Below are positions 19,561-27,153 of a DNA stretch of 64,000 nucleotides, one piece after another; position 1 is the first letter of the stretch, and every line of letters begins with the position of its first letter. Source of the stretch: Microterricola gilva. Its GTDB lineage: Bacteria; Actinomycetota; Actinomycetes; Actinomycetales; Microbacteriaceae. Both the position numbers and the translations under genes were made by a program. Below the pieces are notes generated by a model, which did no database searches, was not told the DNA's origin, and worked only from the letters and a program-made list of their open reading frames with translations. Where the stretch lies: assembly GCF_004217495.1 (NCBI RefSeq), contig NZ_SHLC01000001.1, positions 124,001 through 188,000 of the forward strand. The letters run 5' to 3'.

Positions 19561-20301
19561 CTAGGCCAGGAGCTCGAGCGCGCCGTCGAGCATGGCGGCG
19601 GCGCCGCCCAGGTAGGCGATCACGATCACCGCTGTGCGCGCGGCACGGTGGCTGACGCGCGTGTGCAGCAGTTCGCCGAGCCCGAGGCCCGCGAGCAGCG
19701 CGACGATCACGGCGAGCCAGCTGGCGGCATCCAGCTCGGGCAGCGCCCCGCCGGAGAAGAACAGCTTCGTGATGAGGGAGACCGTGCCGATGACGACGAA
19801 GTACGGCTGCAGCGTCGCCGCGAACTGCGCCTGCGGCCAGCGGGTGAGCACCGCGTAGACGCTGAGCGCCGGGCCGCCGACGCCGGCGGCGGTGTTCATG
19901 AACCCGGATGCCGCACCCGCCACGATCGCGGAGGGGCGCCGCGGCAGCGTGTGCTCGGCGCGGGTGACGAGCAGCGAGACGGTCAGCGCGACGATGACGA
20001 GCAGGCCGACGCCGAGTTGCAGCTGCGGGCCGCCCAGCTTGGCCGCGAGCAGGGAACCCGGCACGATCGCGATGACCGCAGGCACCGCGAGCCAGAGGAG
20101 GGTGCGCCACTCGATGTGCTTCCAGACGCGGGGGATGATCAACAGCGAGGAGAGCACACCGCAGAGGTTGACGACGAGCACGCCGTCGAACGGGCCGAGG
20201 ATGATGACGAGCGCGGGGGAGACGACCAGGGCGAAGCCCATGCCGGTGATGCGTTGGGCGAAGGCGCCGACCAGAACGGAGACGACGACCAGAGCGAGCA
20301 T
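19561..20301 (-). CDS. TauE/SafE family sulfite exporter-like permease
   Basis: A 246-residue integral membrane protein with about eight hydrophobic spans. The two-fold TauE/SafE repeat signature is visible: 'GAFAQRITGMGFALVVSPAL' near the N-terminus and 'GFMNTAAGVGGPALSVY' in the second half. Family members export sulfite, sulfoacetate and other organosulfur anions; the substrate here cannot be told. The start at 20301 is chosen because the protein then begins at the conserved first span. A TACGCT -10 element (20308-20313 on the minus strand) lies exactly six bases upstream, giving a leaderless mRNA. It is divergent from the GNAT gene and convergent with the giant surface-protein gene. Confidence 0.88.
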   Translation of the reverse strand: MLALVVVSVLVGAFAQRITGMGFALVVSPALVIILGPFDGVLVVNLCGVLSSLLIIPRVWKHIEWRTLLWLAVPAVIAIVPGSLLAAKLGGPQLQLGVGLLVIVALTVSLLVTRAEHTLPRRPSAIVAGAASGFMNTAAGVGGPALSVYAVLTRWPQAQFAATLQPYFVVIGTVSLITKLFFSGGALPELDAASWLAVIVALLAGLGLGELLHTRVSHRAARTAVIVIAYLGGAAAMLDGALELLA

Positions 20302-20382
20302 CCTGCCAGCGTAGCGGCGGGCCGCACGCGCCCGTCGCCCTCCGTTCACCGGCGGGCTACCCGGCCGCGCGATGATCGAGCC

Positions 20383-21108
20383 ATGACCGCAGTACGCCCA
20401 CCGCTCGAGCCGATCCATGGCCGATTCATCTCGCTGCAGCCGCTGCGCACCGACCAGCTCGTCGCACTGCACGGGGCGATCGGGCATCCGCTCGTCTTCG
20501 CGGGCGGCTACGGCGGGGGACCGGCCGCGTACCGCGCGGATGCCGCCGAGTTCGCCGCGTGGGCGCGCGGCTACCTGCGCTTCGGCGCCGAGCCGCGGCA
20601 GGGCGTGCGGACGGGCGTGCGGCTGGGCTCGCGCCGCCGCGCGATCGACAGCTCGGGCGGCGACGCCAATGTCTTCGCCGTCCGGCTGCACGGCGGCGCC
20701 CACGACGGGGTGCTCGTCGGAACGACGACCCTCGGCGACATCGACGTCGAGCGGGAGTCCGCGCACATCGGCTGGTCGGCGTTCGACCCGCGGGTGTGGG
20801 GCTCGCAGGTCAACGCCGAGGCGAAGCTGTTGCTGCTGAACTCCGCGTTCGAGCACGGCTTCGGCCGTGTCAAGATCCAGGCGGATGTCATGAACACCCG
20901 CTCGCGCGCGGCGATCGAGCGTCTCGGCGCCCGCTACGAGGGCACCGTGCGCCGGGAACGCCGCCGCCCGGACGGCAGCTGGCGCGACACCGTGCTCTAC
21001 TCGATCCTCGCCGAGGAGTGGCCGGAGGTGCGGGACGGGCTGCACGAGCGGCTCTCGCGATTCGCCGGGCCGGTCGAGTTCCGCTCGGCTGAGGCGCTGC
21101 TCGCCTAG
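20383..21108 (+). CDS. GNAT family N-acetyltransferase
   Basis: The 241-residue protein resembles RimJ/RimL-type GNAT enzymes. It has an N-terminal 'GRFISLQPLRTDQLVALH' strand, a central 'VGTTTLGDIDVERESAHIGWSAFDPRVWGSQVNAEAK'-like acetyl-CoA fold, and the characteristic 'VKIQADVMNTRSRAAIERLGARYEG' motif-B region with 'RRPDGSWRDTVLYSIL' at the end. Such proteins acetylate N-terminal amino groups of proteins or small amines; the substrate is unknown. The ATG follows GATGAT six bases upstream, so it may be leaderless. It stands alone, divergent from the TauE/SafE gene by 81 bases. Confidence 0.87.
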   Translation: MTAVRPPLEPIHGRFISLQPLRTDQLVALHGAIGHPLVFAGGYGGGPAAYRADAAEFAAWARGYLRFGAEPRQGVRTGVRLGSRRRAIDSSGGDANVFAVRLHGGAHDGVLVGTTTLGDIDVERESAHIGWSAFDPRVWGSQVNAEAKLLLLNSAFEHGFGRVKIQADVMNTRSRAAIERLGARYEGTVRRERRRPDGSWRDTVLYSILAEEWPEVRDGLHERLSRFAGPVEFRSAEALLA

Positions 21109-21121
21109 TCGGCCGGCTGAG

Positions 21122-21139
21122 GCGCCGACCGATCGGCGC
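21122..21139 (+). terminator. Possible terminator hairpin after the GNAT gene
   Basis: A perfect 7-bp stem (GCGCCGA/TCGGCGC) with a 4-base loop lies 13 bases after the stop codon. There is no T-run. Confidence 0.4.
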
Positions 21140-21296
21140 AGGTTCGGGCCGGAACCGCGGCGGGGCGCCCGCGGCATCCACTGACCGGCAGTGCTGCGCG
21201 AGCCGCGCCCGCGCATCGCGGCCAATGTTCGGCGCATTTCGGACAGCGTGCTCCGCGGCGCTCCGCACCGTCACCCCGCGGCGGTAACGTCGTGGG

Positions 21297-22259
21297 GTGA
21301 GCATTCCAGCCGTCCAGAACCGCAGCTACAGCGCGCTGTCGATCGCGCTGCAATTCGTGGCGATGGGCACCGTCTGGGGCGCCAGCTTCCTCTTCATGAA
21401 GGTCGCCCTCGACGGTGTCTCCTTCGGGCAGGTCGCGTGGTCTCGGCTGATCCTCGGCGGCCTCACCCTCGGACTCATCGTGCTTGCGACCCGGCCGCGG
21501 GTCGGCGGCGGCCCGGTGCTGCCGCGCGAGGCGAAGGTCTGGCTGCACTTCACCGTCATCGCGATCACCGGCTGCGTCATCCCGCACCTGCTCTTCGCCT
21601 GGGCCGAGCAGTACGTCTCCTCGAGCCTGGCCAGCATCTACAACGCGGTCACCCCGATCACGACGGCGCTCATGGCCACCCTCGCGTTCCGCGTCGAGAA
21701 GCTCGACCGCGGGCAGATCCTCGGTGTGGCGGTCGGAATCCTCGGCGTGATCGTCATCATCGCGCCCTGGCAGTACGCAGAACTCACCGGATCGCTCTGG
21801 GGCCAGCTCGCCTGCCTCGGCGCCGCCACCTGCTACGGCTTCACCTTCGGCTACACGCGCAAGTTCCTGAGCGCACGGCCCATCGCCGGCGCCACCTTCG
21901 CCTTCCTCAACATCGGCATCGGCGGGTTGATCATGATCGCGCTCACCCCCGTGATCGCCTGGCACCCGGTCGAGCTCAACTGGCCGATCGTGCTCAGCCT
22001 GCTCACGCTCGGTGCGCTCGGCACCGGCCTCGCCTACATCTGGAACATCAACGTGCTGCGGGCGTGGGGGCCGACCAACGCGTCAACCGTCACCTACGTC
22101 ACCCCCGTCGTCGGCGTGCTGCTCGGCGTGCTGATCCTCGGGGAACGCTTCGGCTGGCTCGAGCCGATCGGCGCCGGCCTCGTGCTGCTCGGCATCCTGC
22201 TCGCGCAGCGGCGCATCCGCGTCGGCCGACGGATGCCGGCCGAATCCGTGCCCGCCTGA
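21297..22259 (+). CDS. EamA/DMT family transporter
   Basis: A 320-residue permease with ten predicted membrane spans arranged as two EamA repeats (about residues 15-150 and 170-305). Typical motifs are 'GTVWGASFLFMKVALDGVSFGQVAWSR' at the start and 'ASTVTYVTPVVGVLLGVLILGE' near the end. DMT exporters of this kind release amino acids, purines or other metabolites; the substrate is not predictable. The GTG start at 21297 is supported by a TAACGT -10 element six bases before it and the absence of a Shine-Dalgarno site, the same leaderless arrangement seen at other genes here. It is monocistronic. Confidence 0.9.
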   Translation: MSIPAVQNRSYSALSIALQFVAMGTVWGASFLFMKVALDGVSFGQVAWSRLILGGLTLGLIVLATRPRVGGGPVLPREAKVWLHFTVIAITGCVIPHLLFAWAEQYVSSSLASIYNAVTPITTALMATLAFRVEKLDRGQILGVAVGILGVIVIIAPWQYAELTGSLWGQLACLGAATCYGFTFGYTRKFLSARPIAGATFAFLNIGIGGLIMIALTPVIAWHPVELNWPIVLSLLTLGALGTGLAYIWNINVLRAWGPTNASTVTYVTPVVGVLLGVLILGERFGWLEPIGAGLVLLGILLAQRRIRVGRRMPAESVPA

Positions 22260-22332
22260 GCGCCCGCCCCGCCCGCTGAGCCCGCCCGCGGCGCCCGACG
22301 CGCCTGAGCGCCCACGCGCCCACTCGCGCCCG

Positions 22333-22376
22333 CCCGCTGTGCCCGCCGCGCCCCGCTGTGCCCGCCGCGCCCCGCT
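22333..22376. repeat. 19-bp tandem repeat
   Basis: Two exact copies of CCCGCTGTGCCCGCCGCGC (22333-22351 and 22352-22370) are followed by a partial third. Looser related units extend to about 22410. Confidence 0.85.
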
Positions 22377-22413
22377 GCCCGCTGCGCCCGACGCGCCCCG
22401 CTGTGCCCGCTGT

Positions 22414-22473
22414 GCGGTAGAAACCGCGATTTCGCGGCAGCTATTTCTAGCGCGCAACGCGGTCTTCTACCGC
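22414..22473. repeat. Structured palindromic repeat, copy A
   Basis: A 60-base element whose ends GCGGTAGAA and TTCTACCGC pair. An internal TTTCTA can instead pair with the left TAGAAA, so two foldings compete. It shares its core AGAAACCGCGAT and general plan with copy B at 22522-22579. Confidence 0.75.
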
Positions 22474-22521
22474 CGCAGGCTGCACCCGCCGGGCGCCCTG
22501 CCGGCACGCGCCGCCGGTTGT

Positions 22522-22579
22522 GCGCCAGAAACCGCGATATGACGCGGTAGTTTCTGGCGCGTAGCGCGGTAACTGGCGC
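22522..22579. repeat. Structured palindromic repeat, copy B
   Basis: A 58-base relative of copy A. A perfect 11-bp stem (GCGCCAGAAAC at 22522-22532 with GTTTCTGGCGC at 22550-22560) competes with a second pairing to CTGGCGC at 22573-22579. Relative to copy A the stem bases change on both arms together (GGTAG/CTACC against GCCAG/CTGGC), which is covariation. Confidence 0.75.
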
Positions 22580-22705
22580 GCAACGCGCACCCGGCCGCCC
22601 GCGCGCCGAGCCCGGCCGCCCGCTGACCACTGTCGCCGCGCGCGGCGCGGTGCCGCGGTGCGTCATCGAGCGCTCGCCGCGGCGGGTGGGCGATAAGGTC
22701 GAAGC

Positions 22706-23050
22706 ATGGCTGCAGACGAGCGCGAAGCGCGAGAAGAACTCGACGGAATCCGGCTGAGCATCGACAACATCGATGCTGCGCTCATCCACATGCTCGCCGA
22801 GCGCTTCAAGTACACGCAGCGTGTCGGCCGGCTCAAGGCCGACCACGGCCTGCCGCCCACCGACTCAGCCCGTGAGGCGCGCCAGATCGCTCGGCTGCGC
22901 GCGCTTGCCGAGGAATCCCACCTCGACCCGGCCTTCGCCGAGAAGTGGTTCAACTTCGTCGTCGCCGAGGTGATCCAGCACCACGAGGAGCTCGCCGGCG
23001 CCAACGGAGCCGCGGCCGAGCCCGCAGCGCCCGGCGACAGCGCCTCGTAG
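22706..23050 (+). CDS. Chorismate mutase (AroQ class)
   Basis: The 114-residue protein has the all-helical AroQ fold and converts chorismate to prephenate on the way to phenylalanine and tyrosine. Active-site residues line up with the family: Arg16 in 'LDGIRLSIDNID', Arg33, Lys44 in 'GRLKADHG', Asp53, and Arg56 in 'DSAREARQ', with a C-terminal helix 'FNFVVAEVIQHHEEL' carrying the late Gln. The length is typical of a monofunctional enzyme. The start is leaderless: TAAGGT ends six bases upstream. Its TAG overlaps the GTG of the downstream SDR gene, so these are coupled, although no shared pathway is evident. Confidence 0.93.
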   Translation: MAADEREAREELDGIRLSIDNIDAALIHMLAERFKYTQRVGRLKADHGLPPTDSAREARQIARLRALAEESHLDPAFAEKWFNFVVAEVIQHHEELAGANGAAAEPAAPGDSAS

Positions 23051-24054
23051 TGGCTGTGGCCGGCAGGGTGAGCGCCGGTGCGCGCTGGAACCCGTCCGCG
23101 ATCCCGTCGCAGGCGGGAAAAACCATCGTCGTGACAGGCGCCAACGCCGGCCTCGGATTCTTCGCGAGCGAGCAGCTCGCGCGTGCGGGCGCCGCGGTCG
23201 TGCTCGCCTGCCGCAATCCGAGCAGGGCGGATGCCGCCGCGCACGCCATCCGCGCCCGCGTACCCGACGCCGCGGTCCGCACCCTCACGCTCGACGTCTC
23301 ATCGCTCGATTCGGTGCGCGCGGCATCCGCGGAGCTGCTCGACCTTGAGCGGATCGACGGCCTCGTGCTTAACGCCGGCATCGTGCACCCGCCCAGGCGG
23401 AGGGGGCTGAGCGTCGACGGCCTCGAGCTCGTCCTGGCCACCAACTACCTCGGGCACTTCGCGCTGACCGCGCAGCTGCTGCCGGCGCTGCTCCGCACGC
23501 CCGGGAGCAGGGTCGTCACGCTCGGCTCGATGATCTCGCGCCTGATGGACTCCTCGCTCGAGGATCTACCGTTGGCAGGCGGCTACCAGCCGTGGCGGGC
23601 CTACGCGCAGTCGAAGATCGCGGCGCAGGTGTTCGGATTCGAGCTCGACCGACGGCTGCGGGCGGCAGCAGCGGCGAGCGACGCCGACGGGGCAGCGGCG
23701 AGCGGCGGGGCGGCCGTGCCGCCCGTGCGTACCTCGGCACTCGTCGCCCACCCCGGCTACTCGATCGGCGGCCGCACCCCGCGGGTGCCCGGCGTGAACG
23801 AGCCGAGCAGGAGCAAGCGTTTCGTCGACAACCTCCAGGCGCCGTTCACGCAGGGCAAGGATCGCGGCGCATGGCCGATCGTGCGCGCGGTGGCCGACCC
23901 GGCCGCGCGCGGCGGCCAGTACTGGGGCCCGCGCTACCTCGTCAAGGGCGAGCCGAGGCTGCACACGCCCAGCGCGACCAGCCTCGACCGGGCGATCGCC
24001 GAGCGCGTGTGGCGCGAGTCGGAGGCTCTGACCGGCACCACGTTCACGATCTGA
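23050..24054 (+). CDS. Short-chain dehydrogenase/reductase
   Basis: A 334-residue SDR of the longer, retinol-dehydrogenase/protochlorophyllide-reductase-like type. It has the NAD(P) motif 'TGANAGLGF' near residues 29-37, 'LVLNAGI' as the NAG motif, the catalytic Ser in 'LGSMIS' and the Tyr-Lys pair in 'YAQSK'. An alanine-rich insertion follows the active site. The chosen GTG start overlaps the TAG of the chorismate mutase gene; a second GTG two codons on is also possible. The substrate is unknown. A shared convergent hairpin separates it from the RidA gene on the other strand. Confidence 0.88.
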   Translation: MAVAGRVSAGARWNPSAIPSQAGKTIVVTGANAGLGFFASEQLARAGAAVVLACRNPSRADAAAHAIRARVPDAAVRTLTLDVSSLDSVRAASAELLDLERIDGLVLNAGIVHPPRRRGLSVDGLELVLATNYLGHFALTAQLLPALLRTPGSRVVTLGSMISRLMDSSLEDLPLAGGYQPWRAYAQSKIAAQVFGFELDRRLRAAAAASDADGAAASGGAAVPPVRTSALVAHPGYSIGGRTPRVPGVNEPSRSKRFVDNLQAPFTQGKDRGAWPIVRAVADPAARGGQYWGPRYLVKGEPRLHTPSATSLDRAIAERVWRESEALTGTTFTI

Positions 24055-24101
24055 TTCGCGGCGGTGCGTCGGTCCGGCGTCCGGCTGCGGGGAGTGAGGT
24101 T

Positions 24102-24136
24102 GGTTCCGGATGCCGCCGCGTGCGGCATCCGGAACC
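24102..24136. terminator. Bidirectional terminator between SDR and RidA genes
   Basis: A perfect 15-bp stem (GGTTCCGGATGCCGC at 24102-24116, complement at 24122-24136) with a 5-base loop sits between convergent genes. The identical 15-bp arms recur at 56869-56902 inside the phosphonate operon. Confidence 0.8.
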
Positions 24137-24147
24137 ATCCAGACCGG

Positions 24148-24534
24148 TTACGCCTGGGGCAGCGCCACGACGACGTCGATCTCGACGAGGATGTCGTAGA
24201 GATCGCTGCCGACGGTCGTGCGCACCGGGTAGGGCTCGCTGAAGAAGCCGGCGTATGCCTCGTTGTACTCGGCGAAGTCGCGCTTGAGGTGCTGCAGGTG
24301 CGCGGTGGTCTTGACGACGTCATCCATCGATGCGCCGACCTCGTTGAGAACGGCCTGGATGTTGCGCAGTACCTGTGCGGTCTGCTCGCCGACGCCGCCG
24401 GGGACAACCTCGCCGGTCGCCGGGTCCTGCGGGCCGAACCCGGCCGTGTAGAGGAAGCCGTTCGCGACGACGCCGTGGCTGTACGGGCCGGCCGGCTTCG
24501 GGGCGTTGGGAATGGTGATGGCCTGCTTGGTCAT
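24148..24534 (-). CDS. RidA family reactive-intermediate deaminase
   Basis: The 128-residue trimer-forming protein hydrolyses enamine/imine intermediates such as 2-aminoacrylate that leak from PLP-dependent dehydratases. The key Arg105 ('PVRTTVG') and the acidic residue in 'LVEIDVVVAL' near 118 are present, together with 'GFLYTAGFGPQDPATGEVV' and 'VLNEVGASMDDVVKTTAHL' of the family. It lies 67 bases downstream of the IclR gene on the same strand. Across the divergent promoter there is a D-serine-dehydratase-like PLP enzyme, whose enamine product would be a logical RidA substrate (inference). A Shine-Dalgarno-like AAGGACA precedes the ATG. Confidence 0.93.
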   Translation of the reverse strand: MTKQAITIPNAPKPAGPYSHGVVANGFLYTAGFGPQDPATGEVVPGGVGEQTAQVLRNIQAVLNEVGASMDDVVKTTAHLQHLKRDFAEYNEAYAGFFSEPYPVRTTVGSDLYDILVEIDVVVALPQA

Positions 24535-24601
24535 GGGGTGTCCTTGCTGTTCGAGGGGCGGAGGATGACTGATTGAGTGGGGCGGCGGCAGGCGGATGCC
24601 G

Positions 24602-25336
24602 CTAGCCGAGCGCCCTGGCGATGCGCTCGGTGGTCGCGAGCAGATCGGGCAGGTGGCGCTTCAACGCGTCGAGGTCGTTGACGACCTTGATCGAGCTGAT
24701 GGAGAGGGCGCCGAGCACGGTGCCCGTTGAATTGCTGATGGGCGCGGCGATGCAGTTCATGAAGTCCTCGAACTCACTGTCGTCGACGCCCCAACCGCGT
24801 GCCCCGATTTCGGCGAGCTCGACGTCGAGGCTCGCACGGCTCGTGTGCGTGGTGCTGGTGAAGGCCGTCCACTCGGTGCCGGCGAGGAGTTCATCACGCC
24901 GGCCCTCCGGCAGGGCTGCCAGGATGACCTTGCCGACGCCGGTGGCCTGCGGCAGCACCGGGAGGCCGATGCGCGAGTACATGCGCACGCTGCCGCCGCC
25001 GTCGACCTTGTCGATGTAGACGACTTTGCGCTCAAGCAGCTGGGCGAGGTGCACGGTCGTACCGACCCTGGACTGCAGGGCGCGCAGCTCGTCATGCGCG
25101 ATCCGGCGGAGGTCCAGGTTGTCGAGGGCCTGCTGGGCGATGGCGATGATGCGCGTGCCGATGTCGTAGTTCCCGTCAGCGCGATGCACGACGAAGCCGG
25201 CGCCTTCGAGGGTCTGCAGCTGGCGGAAGACGGTGGAGCGGTGCACCCGGAAGTGCGTGGCCACCTCGCTGAGTGGGCGGGGGCGCTCGGCGAGGAGTTC
25301 GATGATCTCGGTGGCGCGCTGCACTGTCTGCGACAC
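24602..25336 (-). CDS. IclR family transcriptional regulator
   Basis: The 244-residue protein has an N-terminal winged helix-turn-helix ('EIIELLAERPRPLSEVATHFRVHRSTVFRQLQTLEGAGFV', residues ~10-50) and an IclR effector domain ('LRALQSRVGTTVHLAQLLERKVVYIDKV', 'LPVLPQATGVGKVILAALPEG', 'GWGVDDSEFEDFMNCIAAPI'). Members sense small carboxylates or sugar acids. It is divergent from the deacylase/kinase/aldolase operon across 131 bases that contain TGTTGCA repeats, the likely operator. It should control both that operon and itself with ridA. The GTG start has a GGAGG ribosome site. Confidence 0.93.
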   Translation of the reverse strand: MSQTVQRATEIIELLAERPRPLSEVATHFRVHRSTVFRQLQTLEGAGFVVHRADGNYDIGTRIIAIAQQALDNLDLRRIAHDELRALQSRVGTTVHLAQLLERKVVYIDKVDGGGSVRMYSRIGLPVLPQATGVGKVILAALPEGRRDELLAGTEWTAFTSTTHTSRASLDVELAEIGARGWGVDDSEFEDFMNCIAAPISNSTGTVLGALSISSIKVVNDLDALKRHLPDLLATTERIARALG

Positions 25337-25370
25337 GGCATTCCTCCTCTAGACTCAATGCTGCGTCCAT

Positions 25371-25392
25371 TGTTGCACAGGCTGTTGCAACA
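25371..25392. promoter_or_regulatory. Candidate IclR operator in divergent promoter
   Basis: Two direct TGTTGCA half sites (25371-25377 and 25383-25389) are spaced 12 bases start to start. The second is part of the perfect palindrome TGTTGCAACA (25383-25392). It lies between the IclR gene and the divergent catabolic operon. Confidence 0.55.
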
Positions 25393-25467
25393 TATGCACA
25401 CGACCGGGTCGGGGCATGGATGCAGCACGATCGGCGGCCTCATGCCGCGAGAGCGAGAAAGGGAATC

Positions 25468-27153
25468 GTGGTCGACTGGATCCTGCGCGGCGGCGACGTC
25501 ATCGACGGGCGCGGCGGCACCCGCTACCCGGCCGACGTGCACATCAGCGCCGGACGCATCAGCGCGATCGTTCCGTCGGCCGAGCCCGCCGACGCCGCAC
25601 ACCGGGGTGAGCCCGTCGAAGCCCGGATCCTCGACGTCACCGGCCTCGTCGTCGCCCCCGGCTTCATCGACATGCACGCCCACTCCGACCTCGCCGTGCT
25701 GTCCGACCCCGAACACCTCGCCAAGGTGCGGCAGGGCATCACGCTCGAGGTCGTCGGACAGGACGGCCTCGGCTACGCGCCCGTCACGGACGCCACGATG
25801 GCGGCCGTCCTGGACCAGATCGCCGGGTGGAACGGCAAGCCGGCGCTCGACTACGCCTGGCGCAGCATCGCCGAGTACCTGGAGCGCGTCGACGCGGGCA
25901 CCCCGACGAACGTCGCCGTGCTCGTGCCGCACGGAGCCACGCGGATGAACGTGATGGGCATGGATGCGGCATCCGCCAGCTCGGAGCAGCTCGAGCAGAT
26001 CCGTGAATATGTCGCTCAAGGCATGCGCGACGGGGCCGTCGGCATGTCGACGGGACTCAGCTACGCGCCCGGCATGTACGCGAGCGACGCGGAGCTGGAG
26101 CACGCCCTCGCCGCGGTGCGCGAACATGGTGGCTACTACTGCCCGCACCACCGCAACTACGGTTCGGCCGTGATCGAGAGCTACGGCGACTGCCTCACCC
26201 TGGCCAGCCGCGCCGGCGTGCCCCTGCACCTGGCGCACTGCCACGTGAACTTCCCAGTGAACGCCGGGCGGGCCCCCGAGCTGCTCGCGGCGATCGACGA
26301 GGCCATCGCGGCGGGCGACGATGTGACGCTGGATGCCTACCCCTACCTCGCCAGCGCCACCTATCTCGCCTCGATGCTGCCAGGCTGGGCGCAGTCGGAG
26401 GGGGCGGATGCCACGCTCACACTGCTCGCGCAGCCGGAGAGCCGGGCGCGCATTCTGCACGAGATCGAGGTGACCGGATCCGATGGCCAACACGGAGTGC
26501 CCGTCGACTGGCGGACGATCTCGATCTCGGCCGTCAGCGAGCAGGAGAACGAGTGGGCGATCGGGCACACCATTGCCAAGCTCGCCGCGCAGCGCGGCGT
26601 CGCGCCAGGTGAGCTCTTCGCCGAGCTGCTGATCGCCGACCGACTCGGCCCCGGCTGCCTGATGGCCGTCGGCAACGAGGAGAACATGCTCGCGGTGATG
26701 CGCCACTCCGCGCACACCGTCGGGACCGACGGCATCCTCGTGGGTGCGAAGCCGCATCCGCGTGGCTGGGGTTCGTTCCCGCTGTGGCTCGGCCACTTCG
26801 CGCGCGAGCGCGGCATCCTCTCGCTCGAGGCCGCGGTGCAGCACGCCACCTCGCGGCCGGCCGCCAGGCTCGGCCTCGACGATCGCGGTGTTGTCGCGGT
26901 GGGGGCGTGGGCTGATCTCCTCGTCTTCGACCCGCAGACCGTCGGATCGCCGGCCAGTTACGACGAACCGACGCTGGCGCCCACCGGCATCCCACACGTG
27001 TTCGTGAACGGAGTGCCGACGCTCCTGCACGGCGAGCGGACGCGTGCCCTGCCGGGGCGCGCGGTCCGCGGGGCGGGGTACGTCGCCGCCGCCGAGGCCA
27101 CCAGCATGTCGTCTGAGACCCCTACCCCGAAGCCTGAGGAGCCCACCCGATGA
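25468..27153 (+). CDS. D-aminoacylase family amidohydrolase (N-acyl-D-amino acid/sugar acid deacylase)
   Basis: The 561-residue metal-dependent hydrolase removes an acyl group from an N-acyl-D-amino substrate. It has the 'GFIDMHAHSD' metal motif (His70, His72), 'YYCPHHRNYG', 'HLAHCHVN' and the late Asp in 'VGTDGILVGAKPHPRGWG', the usual D-aminoacylase order. The position held by a metal-binding Cys in some members ('GNCG') is 'GQDG' here, as in one subgroup. The GTG start is preferred because it follows AAAGGGA. The C-terminal ~20 residues are low complexity, and a dispersed-repeat copy lies at 25606-25623 within the gene. Its ATGA overlap with the KDG kinase gene ties it to sugar-acid catabolism, so N-acetyl-D-glucosaminate is a plausible substrate (inference). 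Confidence 0.88.
   Translation: MVDWILRGGDVIDGRGGTRYPADVHISAGRISAIVPSAEPADAAHRGEPVEARILDVTGLVVAPGFIDMHAHSDLAVLSDPEHLAKVRQGITLEVVGQDGLGYAPVTDATMAAVLDQIAGWNGKPALDYAWRSIAEYLERVDAGTPTNVAVLVPHGATRMNVMGMDAASASSEQLEQIREYVAQGMRDGAVGMSTGLSYAPGMYASDAELEHALAAVREHGGYYCPHHRNYGSAVIESYGDCLTLASRAGVPLHLAHCHVNFPVNAGRAPELLAAIDEAIAAGDDVTLDAYPYLASATYLASMLPGWAQSEGADATLTLLAQPESRARILHEIEVTGSDGQHGVPVDWRTISISAVSEQENEWAIGHTIAKLAAQRGVAPGELFAELLIADRLGPGCLMAVGNEENMLAVMRHSAHTVGTDGILVGAKPHPRGWGSFPLWLGHFARERGILSLEAAVQHATSRPAARLGLDDRGVVAVGAWADLLVFDPQTVGSPASYDEPTLAPTGIPHVFVNGVPTLLHGERTRALPGRAVRGAGYVAAAEATSMSSETPTPKPEEPTR

Larger units (their letters stand above)
22260..22705. other. Repeat-rich 446-bp spacer between EamA and chorismate mutase genes
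   Basis: This is the only gene-free stretch above 300 bases. The first ~150 bases are low-complexity C/G-rich sequence dominated by 'CCCGC', with a 19-bp tandem repeat. The middle holds two related structured repeats (22414-22473 and 22522-22579). The end contains the leaderless promoter of the chorismate mutase gene (TAAGGT, 22694-22699). No convincing coding sequence was found in it. Confidence 0.8.

Noticed and set aside
22333-22579. Repeat region as a CRISPR array
   Set aside because: Repeats are tandem or palindromic without spacers of regular size, and no cas genes are nearby.
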